Positions 36,579 through 45,656 of a stretch of 64,000 nucleotides of DNA are shown here, piece after piece. The notes under the pieces are model-generated. The model searched no databases. It was given only the letters and a program-made list of their open reading frames with translations, and was not told where the DNA came from. How positions within the stretch are numbered: position 1 is the stretch's first letter; each line of letters starts with the position of its first letter. The translations under genes were made by a program, and so were the position numbers. Origin of the DNA: Algoriphagus sp. AK58. GTDB lineage: Bacteria; Bacteroidota; Bacteroidia; Cytophagales; Cyclobacteriaceae. The stretch covers positions 1 through 64,000 of the forward strand of contig NZ_QEIG01000016.1 in the NCBI RefSeq assembly GCF_014324365.1. Direction: 5' to 3'.

Positions 36579-37628
36579 ATGAAATTATCAGATTTCAAAT
36601 TTGACGTTCCCAAAAAACTTATCGCCCTCTACCCCACTGAAAATCGTGATGAGTCCCGATTGATGGTGGTTCATAAGAAAACAGGGGAAATCGAACACCG
36701 CACTTTCAAAGATATCCTTGAATATTTTGGAGAAGGGGATGTGTTTGTTACCAACGATACTAAAGTGTTCCCAGCCCGACTTTATGGAAACAAAGAAAAG
36801 ACCGGAGCAAAAATCGAGGTCTTTCTTTTAAGGGAATTGAATTCTGAATTGAGACTTTGGGATGTTTTGGTTGACCCTGCAAGAAAAATCAGAGTAGGGA
36901 ATAAGCTTTATTTTGGTGACAGTGATCTGGTAGCCGAGGTAATTGACAATACGACGTCTAGAGGAAGGACCATCCGGTTTTTGTTTGACGGAAATGAGGA
37001 AGAATTCCAAAAGACGATCGATTCATTGGGAGAGACTCCGTTGTTGAAAGAATATATCGAGCGGAAAATCGAGCCTGAGGACCGAGAAAGATATCAAACT
37101 GTATTTGCAAAAAATGTAGGCGCCGTGGCGGCTCCGACTGCAGGGCTTCATTTTACCCCCCAGTTGCTCAAGAGACTTGAGCTCAAAGGTGTGGAAGTCA
37201 CTCCGATCACTCTTCATGTGGGCTTAGGAACTTTCCGTCAAGTCGACGTGGAAGATCTTACCAAGCATAAGATGGATTCTGAGAATTACTTTATTCCTGA
37301 AAAAACTGTCGAGCTGGTCAACGAGGCTTTGGATAACAAGAAGCGGGTAGTGGCGGTAGGTACTACCTCTCTGAAGACCGTTGAATCATCTGTCACTGCG
37401 GGAGGAAGACTCAAGGCAAGCAGTGGCTGGACTGACAAATTCATCATTCCTCCTTATGATTTCAAAATCGCCAATGCCCTCATCACCAACTTCCATTTGC
37501 CGGAATCTACCTTGCTGATGACAGCCGCGGCTTTCGGAGGCTATGACTTGATCATGAAGGCCTATAAAGAAGCAGTGAAAGAAAAATACCGATTCTTCTC
37601 CTACGGAGATGCCATGCTGATTCTCTAA
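36579..37628 (+). CDS. queA: tRNA preQ1(34) S-adenosylmethionine ribosyltransferase-isomerase
   Basis: A 349-residue enzyme that transfers the ribosyl part of S-adenosylmethionine to preQ1 in tRNA, making epoxyqueuosine, the precursor of queuosine at the wobble base. The start [19 protein letters not shown], the [17 protein letters not shown] segment, and [15 protein letters not shown] are family signatures. It is full length. No other queuosine genes are nearby. A G/C-rich terminator follows directly. Confidence 0.96.
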   Translation: MKLSDFKFDVPKKLIALYPTENRDESRLMVVHKKTGEIEHRTFKDILEYFGEGDVFVTNDTKVFPARLYGNKEKTGAKIEVFLLRELNSELRLWDVLVDPARKIRVGNKLYFGDSDLVAEVIDNTTSRGRTIRFLFDGNEEEFQKTIDSLGETPLLKEYIERKIEPEDRERYQTVFAKNVGAVAAPTAGLHFTPQLLKRLELKGVEVTPITLHVGLGTFRQVDVEDLTKHKMDSENYFIPEKTVELVNEALDNKKRVVAVGTTSLKTVESSVTAGGRLKASSGWTDKFIIPPYDFKIANALITNFHLPESTLLMTAAAFGGYDLIMKAYKEAVKEKYRFFSYGDAMLIL

Positions 37629-37634
37629 GACCTA

Positions 37635-37660
37635 AGGCCCCGGAAAACGGGGCTTTTTTT
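37635..37660 (+). terminator. queA terminator
   Basis: GCCCCG pairs with CGGGGC over GAAAA, flanked by AAG and a run of seven T. Confidence 0.88.
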
Positions 37661-37687
37661 ATGACCATTTTTCAGAATTGGAATTAA

Positions 37688-37717
37688 TTGGTCTTTCATT
37701 GTCCAGAATTACTTTTG
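37688..37717 (+). promoter_or_regulatory. promoter of ispD
   Basis: TTG (37688-37690), 19 bases, then TACTTTTG (37710-37717). Both boxes and spacing fit the Bacteroidota pattern. The leader to the ATG is about 10 bases. Confidence 0.55.
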
Positions 37718-37733
37718 TATCAAATCAAACCGA

Positions 37734-38411
37734 ATGGAGAAAGCAGCAATTTTGGTCGCAGGTGGCAGGGGAACCCGAATGGGGGCTCAAATTTCCAAGC
37801 AATACCTCCCGATTGGAGGAAGGCCTGTTTTGATGCATACGCTAGAGGCTTTCTTTCAGGCTGATCCTAATATTCAGCTTGTCTTGGTCTTGCCTAAAGA
37901 TGATTTTGGATTCTGGAGGAACCTTTGTGAGGAATACCGATTCGATTTGAAACACCAAGTCGTAGCAGGTGGAGAATCCCGCTTTCAATCCGTCCGAAAC
38001 GGGCTTCAAGCCATTACTTTCGATAAAGGATTGGTAGCAATCCATGATGGCGTTCGACCTTTTGTCAATCAAGAAGTAATCCGTGAGAGTTTTGCACAGG
38101 CAGAGCGTACAGGAAGTGCCATCGCAGTGGTCACCCTGAAAGATTCCCTTCGGGAAGTAACTGAGGAGGGGTTGAGTTTTTTCAGGGAAAGGCATCGTTA
38201 TCGACTGGTTCAGACTCCACAGACTTTTCAGCTGGAAAAAATCAAGAAAGCATTTCAGACTCCGGAGAGGACAGAGTTTACCGATGATGCAACCGTGTAT
38301 GAATTTCAGGGCTGGCAAGTGACGCTGATTGATGGGAATCCGGAAAATATCAAGCTTACTACTCCCGAGGATTTGAACTACGCAGAGTATCTACTGTCTA
38401 GGCGGAAGTAA
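37734..38411 (+). CDS. ispD: 2-C-methyl-D-erythritol 4-phosphate cytidylyltransferase
   Basis: A 225-residue enzyme of the non-mevalonate isoprenoid pathway that joins CTP and methylerythritol phosphate. The nucleotide-binding loop LVAGGRGTRMGAQISKQYLPIGG (8-29), the IHDGVRPFV motif and the TPQTFQ segment are complete. It is not fused to IspF. The next gene is 135 bases downstream with an unrelated role. Confidence 0.95.
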   Translation: MEKAAILVAGGRGTRMGAQISKQYLPIGGRPVLMHTLEAFFQADPNIQLVLVLPKDDFGFWRNLCEEYRFDLKHQVVAGGESRFQSVRNGLQAITFDKGLVAIHDGVRPFVNQEVIRESFAQAERTGSAIAVVTLKDSLREVTEEGLSFFRERHRYRLVQTPQTFQLEKIKKAFQTPERTEFTDDATVYEFQGWQVTLIDGNPENIKLTTPEDLNYAEYLLSRRK

Positions 38412-38545
38412 TCGGTAAAAATTCTGTCTGCATTTTCACCGACCGTTTGGATGGGTTCGCCGACTTTTTAAGCATCCTAGCCTAATGTCGATTCCTCGAT
38501 TTTTGTGGGAAATGTAGTTTTGATCAACATTTAAATTTTACTGCT

Positions 38546-39385
38546 ATGAGCAACTACACTAAACCACGGAACGACGGAAACATTGCCTTTGGATTTATTA
38601 TTCTAGGCATCGGAGTGATTCTCCTTTTAAGAAAAATGGGTTTATTCATCCCAGATTGGGTGCTTTCCTGGCCCATGATTTTGATCGCCATAGGTACCTT
38701 TTCCATCATCAAGCATGAGTTCAAGAGCTTCTTTGGATTTATCATGCTGTTTATCGGTTCCTATTTCCTTTTAAAAAGGGAGTTTGATCTCGATTTTGGA
38801 ATTGGTCAGTATATCTGGCCGATCGGATTGATCATTCTTGGGATTTACCTGATTACCCAGCGAAACAGAGAAAATAAAGTATTGGAGGATATCCGAAGAA
38901 ACTGGGAATCCGAGCGCAAGACAAAAACATCCTTTACAACATCCTCTAAGGTAGAGGACGCTAAAGTAGTAGATGAAAGCGGTGCCACCGGTAATTTTCA
39001 ATCCACGACTGATTCAGGCTTTACCCGGACCACAGGTACTTCTTTTGCTGACCGATTAAATATAGATGCGATTTTCAGCGGAGTTAACCGTCGAGTAATG
39101 TCCAAGAATTTTCAAGGCGGAAAAATCACCGCGGCATTTGGTGGGGCAGATTTGGATCTGACTCAGGTCGATTTCAACGGTGTGGTGACGATTCAGGTGG
39201 ACATCATCTTCGGTGGAGTAAAAATGATCGTTCCTCCGCATTGGGATATACGCACCGAAGTAACCAACATTGCTGCAGGATTGGAAGATAAGCGATTCTT
39301 CAGAGAAGGCGGAGTAGACCCCAGTAAAGTGGTCGTCCTGAAAGGAACCATCTTGTTTGGAGGTTTGGAAATCAAATCCTTTTGA
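38546..39385 (+). CDS. LiaF-like membrane protein (LiaI-LiaF transmembrane domain)
   Basis: A 279-residue protein with four tightly packed membrane helices in the first 105 residues (IAFGFIILGIGVILLLRK, WPMILIAIGTFSII, FFGFIMLFIGSYFLL, IWPIGLIILGIYLIT), a polar linker, and a LiaF-type beta domain at about 165-279 containing ITAAFGGADLDLTQVDF and VDIIFGGVKMIVPP. In Gram-positive bacteria LiaF restrains the kinase LiaS in cell-wall stress. Here the two genes downstream are a LytS-type kinase and a LytTR regulator, so a similar sensor-inhibitor role is inferred. Confidence 0.85.
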   Translation: MSNYTKPRNDGNIAFGFIILGIGVILLLRKMGLFIPDWVLSWPMILIAIGTFSIIKHEFKSFFGFIMLFIGSYFLLKREFDLDFGIGQYIWPIGLIILGIYLITQRNRENKVLEDIRRNWESERKTKTSFTTSSKVEDAKVVDESGATGNFQSTTDSGFTRTTGTSFADRLNIDAIFSGVNRRVMSKNFQGGKITAAFGGADLDLTQVDFNGVVTIQVDIIFGGVKMIVPPHWDIRTEVTNIAAGLEDKRFFREGGVDPSKVVVLKGTILFGGLEIKSF

Positions 39386-39418
39386 CGACATTAAACCAAC
39401 TATTATACCACCAATACC

Positions 39419-40459
39419 TTGTTTTTAAACGCTTTTTCAAATCCCCGATTGGGAAAATGGATCGTCCCTGGAGCCGGAATCATCTGGCTTCTGGGATGTT
39501 TCTTTTTATTGAGAAATGAGGATTTGGAGTTTGAAATTGCGTTTACTGATGCTTTCTTTTTTGCTTTAGGGTTCTTGGGTGGCGTAGGGATTTTGGATCG
39601 GGTATTTAGCCTGTATTCTCCCAAAGGGCGAAACCTTTGGCTTATTTTTCTTTTGCCGGTATTGCTGAGTGGGATGCTGGTTCTTGCTCATCGATACCTG
39701 TTGAATTGGTGGTTTTCGGAAGAGGATCTATATCTGGAATTGTTGAATGGCACCTTCTTTTTACGCTTGGCGGTTTTAGGCTTGGCTGAGCAGTTTGTGG
39801 CTTTATTGGCCTTGGTTGTTTCCAAACTCGAGCGGCAGGAGGAGTTGAGTCGAAGAGAAGCCCAGATGCTTGAACTTTCCAAAGAAGCCGAATTGGCTCA
39901 ATTGCGCCAGCAGCTTCAACCTCATTTTTTGTTTAACAGTCTGAATTCCATCAACGCGCTGGTCATCGCTCAGCCCCAAAAAGCCAGAGAAATGGTTTTA
40001 TTGCTTTCAGATTTTCTCAGGGGAACTATTCGAAAAGATGTCCAGAAATGGGAAATCCTCGAGCAAGAATTGAACTATCTGAAAATGTACCTTGATATTG
40101 AGCGGGTACGTTTTGGGCATCGTCTTTCCATTGATTTTTTAGTCGAAAAGGAAGCAGAGACGGCAAAAATTCCTCCTTTGCTTATCCAACCTTTGGTGGA
40201 AAATGCCATCAAGCATGGACTCTATGGAGTAACAGGCGAGGTGAAGATCGAGGTGGAATGCCAAAAGGAGGGCAATTACCTTCTGATTGTGGTGAGAAAT
40301 CCCTTTGACCCATCGTATGTTTGCGCAGAGGGAACGGGCTTTGGACTCAGTTCGGTCGAGCGAAGACTTTATCTCCTTTTTGGCCGAAAGGATCTTTTGC
40401 AAACTAGCAATCAAAATGGAATCTTCGAAGTAAGGCTAAAAATCCCCCAGTATTTATGA
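39419..40459 (+). CDS. LytS-type sensor histidine kinase
   Basis: A 346-residue kinase with a TTG start at 39419; the first in-frame stop is at 39392, and no ATG is near, so the start is forced. Four N-terminal membrane helices (about 13-31, 40-58, 72-90, 112-134) lead to a short coiled coil and the His_kinase domain: phosphoacceptor H169 in LQPHFLFNSLNSINAL, and the ATPase N box LVENAIKHGLYG and G box GTGFGLSSVERRLYLLFG. It overlaps the LytTR regulator by 4 bases and follows the LiaF-like gene by 33. Confidence 0.9.
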   Translation: MFLNAFSNPRLGKWIVPGAGIIWLLGCFFLLRNEDLEFEIAFTDAFFFALGFLGGVGILDRVFSLYSPKGRNLWLIFLLPVLLSGMLVLAHRYLLNWWFSEEDLYLELLNGTFFLRLAVLGLAEQFVALLALVVSKLERQEELSRREAQMLELSKEAELAQLRQQLQPHFLFNSLNSINALVIAQPQKAREMVLLLSDFLRGTIRKDVQKWEILEQELNYLKMYLDIERVRFGHRLSIDFLVEKEAETAKIPPLLIQPLVENAIKHGLYGVTGEVKIEVECQKEGNYLLIVVRNPFDPSYVCAEGTGFGLSSVERRLYLLFGRKDLLQTSNQNGIFEVRLKIPQYL

Positions 40460-41193
40460 TCAAAACTATCATCATCGACGATGAGCCTCTTGCTGCCGGA
40501 ATTGTCCAGGAATACCTTGGTTCTTTTCCCCAATTCCAGGTATTGGAAATATGTCACGATGGATTCCAAGGATTGAAGGCTATTCAGCAGCATCAGCCTG
40601 ATTTGATTTTTTTGGATGTACAGATGCCCAAGATCACAGGGTTTGAGCTGTTGGAGCTGTTGGACGAGCCTCCGGCGGTGATATTCACGACCGCTTTTGA
40701 TCAGTATGCGCTGAAAGCGTTTGACGCCAAAGCCTTGGATTATTTACTGAAGCCGTTTTCCCAGAGTAGATTTCAGCAGGCCATAGACCGGTTTTTGGTC
40801 CAATTCACCCAGGGGAGTCCGAAGGAATCAGACGAGGAAAAAGAAATCCAATTGTTAGCTGAGAAAAGTAACCGTCTGGTAGTCCGTGTAAAAAATGACA
40901 TCAAAATCATCCCGGTTCATGAGGTAAGCTACTTTGAAGCGGAGGATGATTACATCTCGATTCACACCAGAGAGGGTAAGTTTTTGAAGAAGATGACCAT
41001 GAAGCATCTGGAGGAAAGCTTGGACCCCGGTAAGTTTGCCCGCGTGCATCGCTCATTTATGATCAATCTGAACGAAATTTCAGGTATTGAGCCCTACGAG
41101 CGAGATTCTTATTTGGTGAAATTGAGAATGGGGGAGAAACTGCCTGTGAGCAAAACCGGCTATGCTAGGCTGAGACAGGTATTGGGATTATGA
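40456..41193 (+). CDS. LytTR family response regulator
   Basis: A 245-residue regulator. The receiver domain has D8, D9 and the phosphoacceptor D54 in IFLDVQMPK, with lysine in DYLLKPFSQ. The LytTR DNA-binding domain (about 140-245) carries YFEAEDDYISIHT, KFARVHRSFMINLN, and GEKLPVSKTGYARL. It is translated from a start codon overlapping the kinase stop. The targets are unknown; LytTR regulators often control neighbouring envelope genes, which would include the LiaF-like gene. Confidence 0.95.
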   Translation: MIKTIIIDDEPLAAGIVQEYLGSFPQFQVLEICHDGFQGLKAIQQHQPDLIFLDVQMPKITGFELLELLDEPPAVIFTTAFDQYALKAFDAKALDYLLKPFSQSRFQQAIDRFLVQFTQGSPKESDEEKEIQLLAEKSNRLVVRVKNDIKIIPVHEVSYFEAEDDYISIHTREGKFLKKMTMKHLEESLDPGKFARVHRSFMINLNEISGIEPYERDSYLVKLRMGEKLPVSKTGYARLRQVLGL

Positions 41194-41239
41194 GTTGATC
41201 AGGAAAAATAAGAGAGATCTGCAAGCCTTTGAAAAAGAC

Positions 41240-41262
41240 AAAAGCCCCGATTCGGGGCTTTT
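41240..41262. terminator. bidirectional terminator after the LytTR gene
   Basis: AAAAGCCCCG pairs perfectly with CGGGGCTTTT over ATT. It serves the LytTR gene (plus) and the DUF2795-type gene (minus). Confidence 0.88.
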
Positions 41263-41267
41263 GGTTT

Positions 41268-41489
41268 TTAGTATTCGTCTTCATTGAAGAAGAAATCGTC
41301 TTTAGTCGGATAGTCCGGCCAGATTTCTTCGATGGTTTCGTAAGGCTCTCCGTCGTCTTCGAGTTCTTGGAGGTTTTCCACTACTTCTAGTGGTGCGCCG
41401 GAGCGGATGGCGTAGTCGATGAGCTCATCCTTGGTCGCTGGCCAGGGAGCGTCCTCTAAGTAGGAAGCTAGTTCAAGTGTCCAGTACAT
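41268..41489 (-). CDS. small DUF2795 family protein
   Basis: A 73-residue acidic protein: MYWTLELASYLEDAPWPATKDELIDYAIRSGAPLEVVENL forms a small helical domain, followed by an acidic tail (EIWPDYPTKDDFFFNEDEY). Very similar proteins occur as single short genes across Bacteroidota. The function is unknown. It stands alone with a shared terminator; CAAGAAT at 41533 on the plus strand (minus TTCTTG) hints at a promoter but is weak. Confidence 0.85.
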   Translation of the reverse strand: MYWTLELASYLEDAPWPATKDELIDYAIRSGAPLEVVENLQELEDDGEPYETIEEIWPDYPTKDDFFFNEDEY

Positions 41490-41565
41490 AGTGTTTATTT
41501 TAAAAGGTGTTCCGGATTTTTTAAAGTTTGCAAGAATAGTGATTTTTTCAATATGTAGTTTCTAC

Positions 41566-42816
41566 TCAATATCGAGGAGAAAGTTGCTTCAAAATATAGT
41601 TTTTTACGTCCACTTTGCGCTTTAGGCCTGATAACTTTTTTTTCATCATCATCTCAAAGTCCGGTGTCTCTACTCTGAAATTGGCCGAATTGTTTTGCAT
41701 GGTTTCCAATTCACTCTGGTCTCTGTGCAGTAAGTCCTTGAGAATGGCAGATTTAATCTGATTCTGTTCCTGAGTACTCTTACTGTCAAAGTCTGAATAT
41801 TTGTTGTGAGCCAATTTTTCGAGGAAAGCTTTTTCGAAAATGATATCCATGAAAAATTGATAAGACCGAGCCGGAAGATTTGCCTCTTTGGGTTTTCTCA
41901 CAGGTAGTTTTTTCCAATCTTCCTGAATGGCCTTGGCCCGGGTAGTGATGGCATAGCTGGTAGGCTGGTGAGCCATTTTTTTCAACTCTTCCACCATCCC
42001 TTCGATTTTTCTCAAGACTTCTCTCGGATGCATTTGCGGTCCAGGATTGAGGCCACGTTTGTATCTGGAGAAAATGCGGTTGTTGAGTTTGGAAAATTCA
42101 TCCCAAAGTGGTTGGCGTTTCTCAGCAGGGACTTTTCCTGCTTCCTTCCATTCTTTTTGGATTCGCTTGCTGATTTCAAAGGCCATTTTGGCATCGGGAA
42201 GATCATGAGCTTCTCTGGCTTGGACCACCAGAGCTTCATAGACTTTGATATTTTCCTCTGCCTGAAGAGCGAGCCCTTCGTAGAAGTGCCTTCTATTTTC
42301 AAAAAAGGTCTGTATTGCCTCGTTGAATTGCCTTTCGATTTCTTCGTTGACTTCTTTTTCCACCGGACCGGTTTTGATCCAGCGAAGCTTCAGTTCTTTG
42401 AATTTTTCAGCAGTCTCTTTCCAGTCTGTGTCATTTTTCAAAGCTTCTGCTTCCAGAATTAAGCCTTTTTTGACTTCCAGATTTTTGGCACGATTGGCTT
42501 GGATGATTTCATTCAGGAAACCTTCCTGCTGATTAAGTTCTTCTATCAGAGGAATAAAATCTCCCAACGCATCACTTTCAAAAAGGGAGTCTCGGAGATG
42601 AATCAGCTTCATCAGGAATGAACCTTTGTTTTGGTTTTCCTCTATGTCGTTTTTGAGCTTTTCTACTTTTTCCTTGATCTGCTCAAAACGGGCTTCAAAA
42701 TAGTGGATAGTGGAGGCTTCATCCTCTTTTACTTCACCGATCTCCCGGTCGGGTTTGCCCAGAAATCCTTTCAAAAAGACTTTGCCGTCTTTGATATATC
42801 CATAGGGATGCTCCAT
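41566..42816 (-). CDS. DUF349 domain protein
   Basis: A 416-residue, almost all-helical protein built of about five DUF349 repeats (each near 70 residues, with the recurring WKEAGKVPAEKRQPLWDEFSKLNNRIF pattern). It is highly charged and predicted to form long coiled bundles. It has no signal peptide, so it is cytoplasmic. The family is widespread, with no established biochemical role. It is transcribed alone, divergent from ettA. Confidence 0.88.
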   Translation of the reverse strand: MEHPYGYIKDGKVFLKGFLGKPDREIGEVKEDEASTIHYFEARFEQIKEKVEKLKNDIEENQNKGSFLMKLIHLRDSLFESDALGDFIPLIEELNQQEGFLNEIIQANRAKNLEVKKGLILEAEALKNDTDWKETAEKFKELKLRWIKTGPVEKEVNEEIERQFNEAIQTFFENRRHFYEGLALQAEENIKVYEALVVQAREAHDLPDAKMAFEISKRIQKEWKEAGKVPAEKRQPLWDEFSKLNNRIFSRYKRGLNPGPQMHPREVLRKIEGMVEELKKMAHQPTSYAITTRAKAIQEDWKKLPVRKPKEANLPARSYQFFMDIIFEKAFLEKLAHNKYSDFDSKSTQEQNQIKSAILKDLLHRDQSELETMQNNSANFRVETPDFEMMMKKKLSGLKRKVDVKNYILKQLSPRY

Positions 42817-42898
42817 CTCACTACAATTAGGTTATAGGTGGTTGTTTTCAATTTTGCGCAAAATAATCAATTACAGCGCACTTATCCTAAGAAAGGGA

Positions 42899-42906
42899 TA
42901 TTTTTG
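42899..42906 (+). promoter_or_regulatory. possible -7 box of ettA
   Basis: TATTTTTG matches TAnnTTTG and lies 43 bases before the ettA ATG. The -33 element is weak. Confidence 0.35.
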
Positions 42907-42948
42907 CCATCTTTGCCGATTCAGTCAAAACAAGCCTAAAATCATAGC

Positions 42949-44628
42949 ATGAGCGCAGAAAAAATCATCTTTTCCATGGCCGGGGTCTCCAAGATTTACC
43001 CCCCACAGAAAAAGGTACTAAAGGATATCTACCTCTCATTTTTCTATGGAGCCAAGATCGGGGTTCTCGGTCTCAACGGATCCGGTAAGTCTTCTTTGCT
43101 TCGGATTATCGCCGGAGTGGACAAGGAATTCCAAGGCGAAGTAGTATGGTCGCCAGGCTACACAGTGGGCATGCTGGAGCAGGAGCCGAAGCTTGATCCG
43201 ACCAAAACGGTCAAGGAAATCGTGGAGGAAGCAGTAGCGGACACGGTAGCCTTGCTCAAAGAATTTGAGGAAATCAATGAAAAATTCATGGATCCGGCAC
43301 TAATGGAAGACCCGGATGCGATGGACAAGCTCATTACCCGTCAAGGAGAAGTGCAGGAAAAACTCGATGCGGCCAATGCCTGGGAATTGGACGTCATGCT
43401 GGATAAGGCAATGGACGCGCTTCGTCTCCCGCCTTCGGATGCAGTGGTAGGTAATCTTTCCGGTGGGGAAAAGCGCCGCGTAGCACTTTGTCGATTGCTT
43501 CTGCAGGAGCCGGATGTCCTTTTGCTGGATGAACCTACCAACCACCTGGATGCAGAGTCAGTACTTTGGCTGGAGCAGCATCTTCAACAATACAAAGGAA
43601 CTGTCATTGCCGTGACCCACGACCGTTACTTCTTGGACAACGTGGCAGGTTGGATACTCGAACTTGACCGTGGAGAAGGTATTCCGTGGAAAGGAAATTA
43701 TTCCTCTTGGCTGGATCAAAAGCAGCAGCGACTGAAGCAGGAAGAAAAAACCGAATCCAAGCGTCAGAAAACCCTTGAGCGGGAATTGGAATGGATTCGC
43801 ATGTCTCCCAAGGCGCGTCAGTCCAAAGGGAAGGCTCGTTTGAATGCTTATGACAAGTTGGTAGGAGAGGAAGCAAAAGAGAAAGAAGCGAAGCTTGAAC
43901 TTTTCATTCCTCCCGGACCGCGTTTGGGTGCCAAAGTCATCGAAGCTCATAATGTTTCTAAAGCCTATGGAGACAAGCTGCTTTTTGAAAACCTCAGCTT
44001 CTCTTTGCCTCAAGGTGGAATCGTGGGTATCATTGGTCCAAATGGTGCAGGTAAAACAACTCTCTTCAAGTTGATCACGGGACAGGAAAAGCCGGATTCT
44101 GGAAATTTTGAAGTAGGTGAGACTGTAAAACTAGCTTATGTCGATCAAGAGCATGATCAGCTTGACCCTAACAAGACTGTTTATCAATTGATCTCAGGAG
44201 GAAATGAATTGATGAAGCTGGGAAACAAGGAAGTCAATTCACGGGCTTATGTATCCAAGTTCAACTTTGCCGGATCAGATCAGGAGAAAAAGGTAGGCGT
44301 ACTTTCCGGTGGTGAGCGAAACCGAGTTCATTTGGCTATCACGCTAAAAGAAGGCGGAAACTTGCTCCTTCTTGACGAACCTACCAACGATCTCGATGTC
44401 AACACCCTTAGGGCTTTAGAAGAAGCCTTGGAAAACTTCGGTGGTTGTGCGGTGATTATCTCTCACGACCGTTGGTTCCTGGATCGTATCTGTACCCACA
44501 TTTTGGCTTTCGAGGGCGACTCTCAGGTCTATTGGTTTGAAGGTAACTTCTCCGACTATGAGGAGAATAAGAAGAAGCGATTGGGTGATGTGACGCCGAA
44601 AAGGATTCGGTATAAGAACCTTAAGTAG
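42949..44628 (+). CDS. ettA: energy-dependent translational throttle protein EttA (ABC-F)
   Basis: A 559-residue ABC-F ATPase with two nucleotide-binding domains. It binds the ribosomal E site and gates entry into the elongation cycle according to the ATP/ADP ratio. Walker A copies are GLNGSGKS (41-48) and GPNGAGKT (about 360), with two LSGGE signature motifs and two LDEPTNHLD or LDEPTNDLD Walker B motifs. The arm insertion, with [22 protein letters not shown], separates EttA from other ABC-F proteins. Full length. Confidence 0.95.
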   Translation: MSAEKIIFSMAGVSKIYPPQKKVLKDIYLSFFYGAKIGVLGLNGSGKSSLLRIIAGVDKEFQGEVVWSPGYTVGMLEQEPKLDPTKTVKEIVEEAVADTVALLKEFEEINEKFMDPALMEDPDAMDKLITRQGEVQEKLDAANAWELDVMLDKAMDALRLPPSDAVVGNLSGGEKRRVALCRLLLQEPDVLLLDEPTNHLDAESVLWLEQHLQQYKGTVIAVTHDRYFLDNVAGWILELDRGEGIPWKGNYSSWLDQKQQRLKQEEKTESKRQKTLERELEWIRMSPKARQSKGKARLNAYDKLVGEEAKEKEAKLELFIPPGPRLGAKVIEAHNVSKAYGDKLLFENLSFSLPQGGIVGIIGPNGAGKTTLFKLITGQEKPDSGNFEVGETVKLAYVDQEHDQLDPNKTVYQLISGGNELMKLGNKEVNSRAYVSKFNFAGSDQEKKVGVLSGGERNRVHLAITLKEGGNLLLLDEPTNDLDVNTLRALEEALENFGGCAVIISHDRWFLDRICTHILAFEGDSQVYWFEGNFSDYEENKKKRLGDVTPKRIRYKNLK

Positions 44629-44670
44629 TAAGCAGTCTCAGTTTGCAGTATTCAGATTGTCAACCTTTTA

Positions 44671-44703
44671 CTTCGACTTCTCTCAGTGGAACATGAGTCG
44701 AAG
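44671..44703. repeat. small inverted repeat CTTCGACT...AGTCGAAG
   Basis: Eight-base arms flank a 17-base centre containing CTCAGTGGAACA. This resembles dispersed intergenic elements found in many genomes. It lies 43 bases after ettA. Degenerate 7-bp repeats follow at 44708-44742. Confidence 0.5.
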
Positions 44704-44707
44704 GCTT

Positions 44708-44742
44708 AAATCAAATAAGTTAAAATCAGAAAGCTCAAACTA
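44708..44742. repeat. degenerate 7-bp repeat tract
   Basis: Five loose heptads rich in A, including AAATCAGAAAGCT, a 13-mer also present in the tract at 48674-48722. Confidence 0.4.
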
Positions 44743-44780
44743 AACCCCTCGAGGAGAAATCTTCGGGGGGCTTTTTTTTT
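44742..44780 (+). terminator. terminator between ettA and the small-protein cluster
   Basis: CCCCTCGAGGA pairs with TCTTCGGGGG through wobbles over GAAA, followed by nine T. It lies 115 bases after ettA, so repeats are transcribed first. Confidence 0.7.
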
Positions 44781-44823
44781 AGTATTTATTTCGATTTATT
44801 ACTTCAGAATTAGTTTTTAAATC

Positions 44824-45018
44824 ATGAGCAAGAGAAGATTTTATTTTCATGTGGTATTGCTGATTTCCGCGCTTTTTGTTGGTGGTGTGTCTTTGTGGCA
44901 CAGCGGATGGTGGATGGAAGGGAGAAATAAGGTGCCCAATTTTACAGCGATTTCGATGGTTTTGATGGTGGTTGCGCAGGTAATTGCTTTAAGGACTGGG
45001 CTCAAAAAAGTAAAATGA
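44824..45018 (+). CDS. small two-helix membrane protein (paralogue 1)
   Basis: A 64-residue protein with a short basic start (MSKRRFYF), a hydrophobic helix at about 8-24, a GVSLWHSGWWMEGRNKVPNF turn and a second helix at about 41-58 ending KKVK. I recognise no family. The next gene encodes a protein of the same size and layout sharing WxSG, EG+N, PN and SM in the same places, so they are tandem paralogues. Confidence 0.55.
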   Translation: MSKRRFYFHVVLLISALFVGGVSLWHSGWWMEGRNKVPNFTAISMVLMVVAQVIALRTGLKKVK

Positions 45019-45042
45019 ATTATAGATAGGTTTTTTAGTGAA

Positions 45043-45240
45043 ATGGATAGAAGTCTTTATGTCGCTTACAGTTTGCTTTTTGTTTCCTCTCTTTTGATTG
45101 GCGTGTTTTCTTGGTGGAATTCAGGCCTTATTTCTGAGGGGAAGAACTACCCCAATCCCATTGTTGTCTCCATGTTTTTGTATTGCATTTGGTTTGGCGT
45201 AGGCATAGTCCAGCAAAATAGAAAGCTTAGAAAAAAATAA
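45043..45240 (+). CDS. small two-helix membrane protein (paralogue 2)
   Basis: A 65-residue protein with the same pattern as its neighbour: helix 1 (about 6-22), then FSWWNSGLISEGKNYPNPIVV, helix 2 (about 42-56), and a basic tail (RKLRKK). It lies 24 bases after paralogue 1 and 11 bases before the next gene, so it is in one operon. The function is unknown. Confidence 0.55.
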   Translation: MDRSLYVAYSLLFVSSLLIGVFSWWNSGLISEGKNYPNPIVVSMFLYCIWFGVGIVQQNRKLRKK

Positions 45241-45251
45241 TTGAACCGAAT

Positions 45252-45656
45252 ATGAAATTTGTGCCATTTAGTTTACTCTTCTTCCTATTCATTATTCAAA
45301 AAGCCGAACGAGACCCGCGACTGGTCGGGAAATGGACGATGCTTTTTTCTAAGGATGCAAATGGGGAAATCATCCAGGATGAGTTTTATGCGAAAAGCTA
45401 CGTCGAAACTTACACAAAGGAAGGGAAGCTTATTTTAGACCCTCAGTATTTACGGGATGATTTGAAGCGCAATGGGATTACTGAACCCTTGGATTATTCC
45501 CTGATTCCTTCTTTTTCTTGGAAAACCTTTAATTCTGAAACAATTGAAATCACAACCAGCGAAGGATCCAGCCAAAATCGATATGGCTTCTCGGGTGACA
45601 CCCTTATTTTCGGTTATTCCAATGGTCACTTAAGATATTTACTAAGGAGAAAATGA
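45252..45656 (+). CDS. hypothetical secreted lipocalin-like protein
   Basis: A 134-residue protein with an N-terminal hydrophobic segment (KFVPFSLLFFLFII) and no clear cleavage site. The mature part begins DPRLVGKWTMLFSKDANGEI, which looks like the first strand of lipocalin-like domains (the GKW motif), and ends as a beta-rich domain (GFSGDTLIFGYSNGHLRYLLRRK). It sits in the cluster of small proteins and overlaps the next gene by four bases. No family is firmly assigned. Confidence 0.55.
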   Translation: MKFVPFSLLFFLFIIQKAERDPRLVGKWTMLFSKDANGEIIQDEFYAKSYVETYTKEGKLILDPQYLRDDLKRNGITEPLDYSLIPSFSWKTFNSETIEITTSEGSSQNRYGFSGDTLIFGYSNGHLRYLLRRK

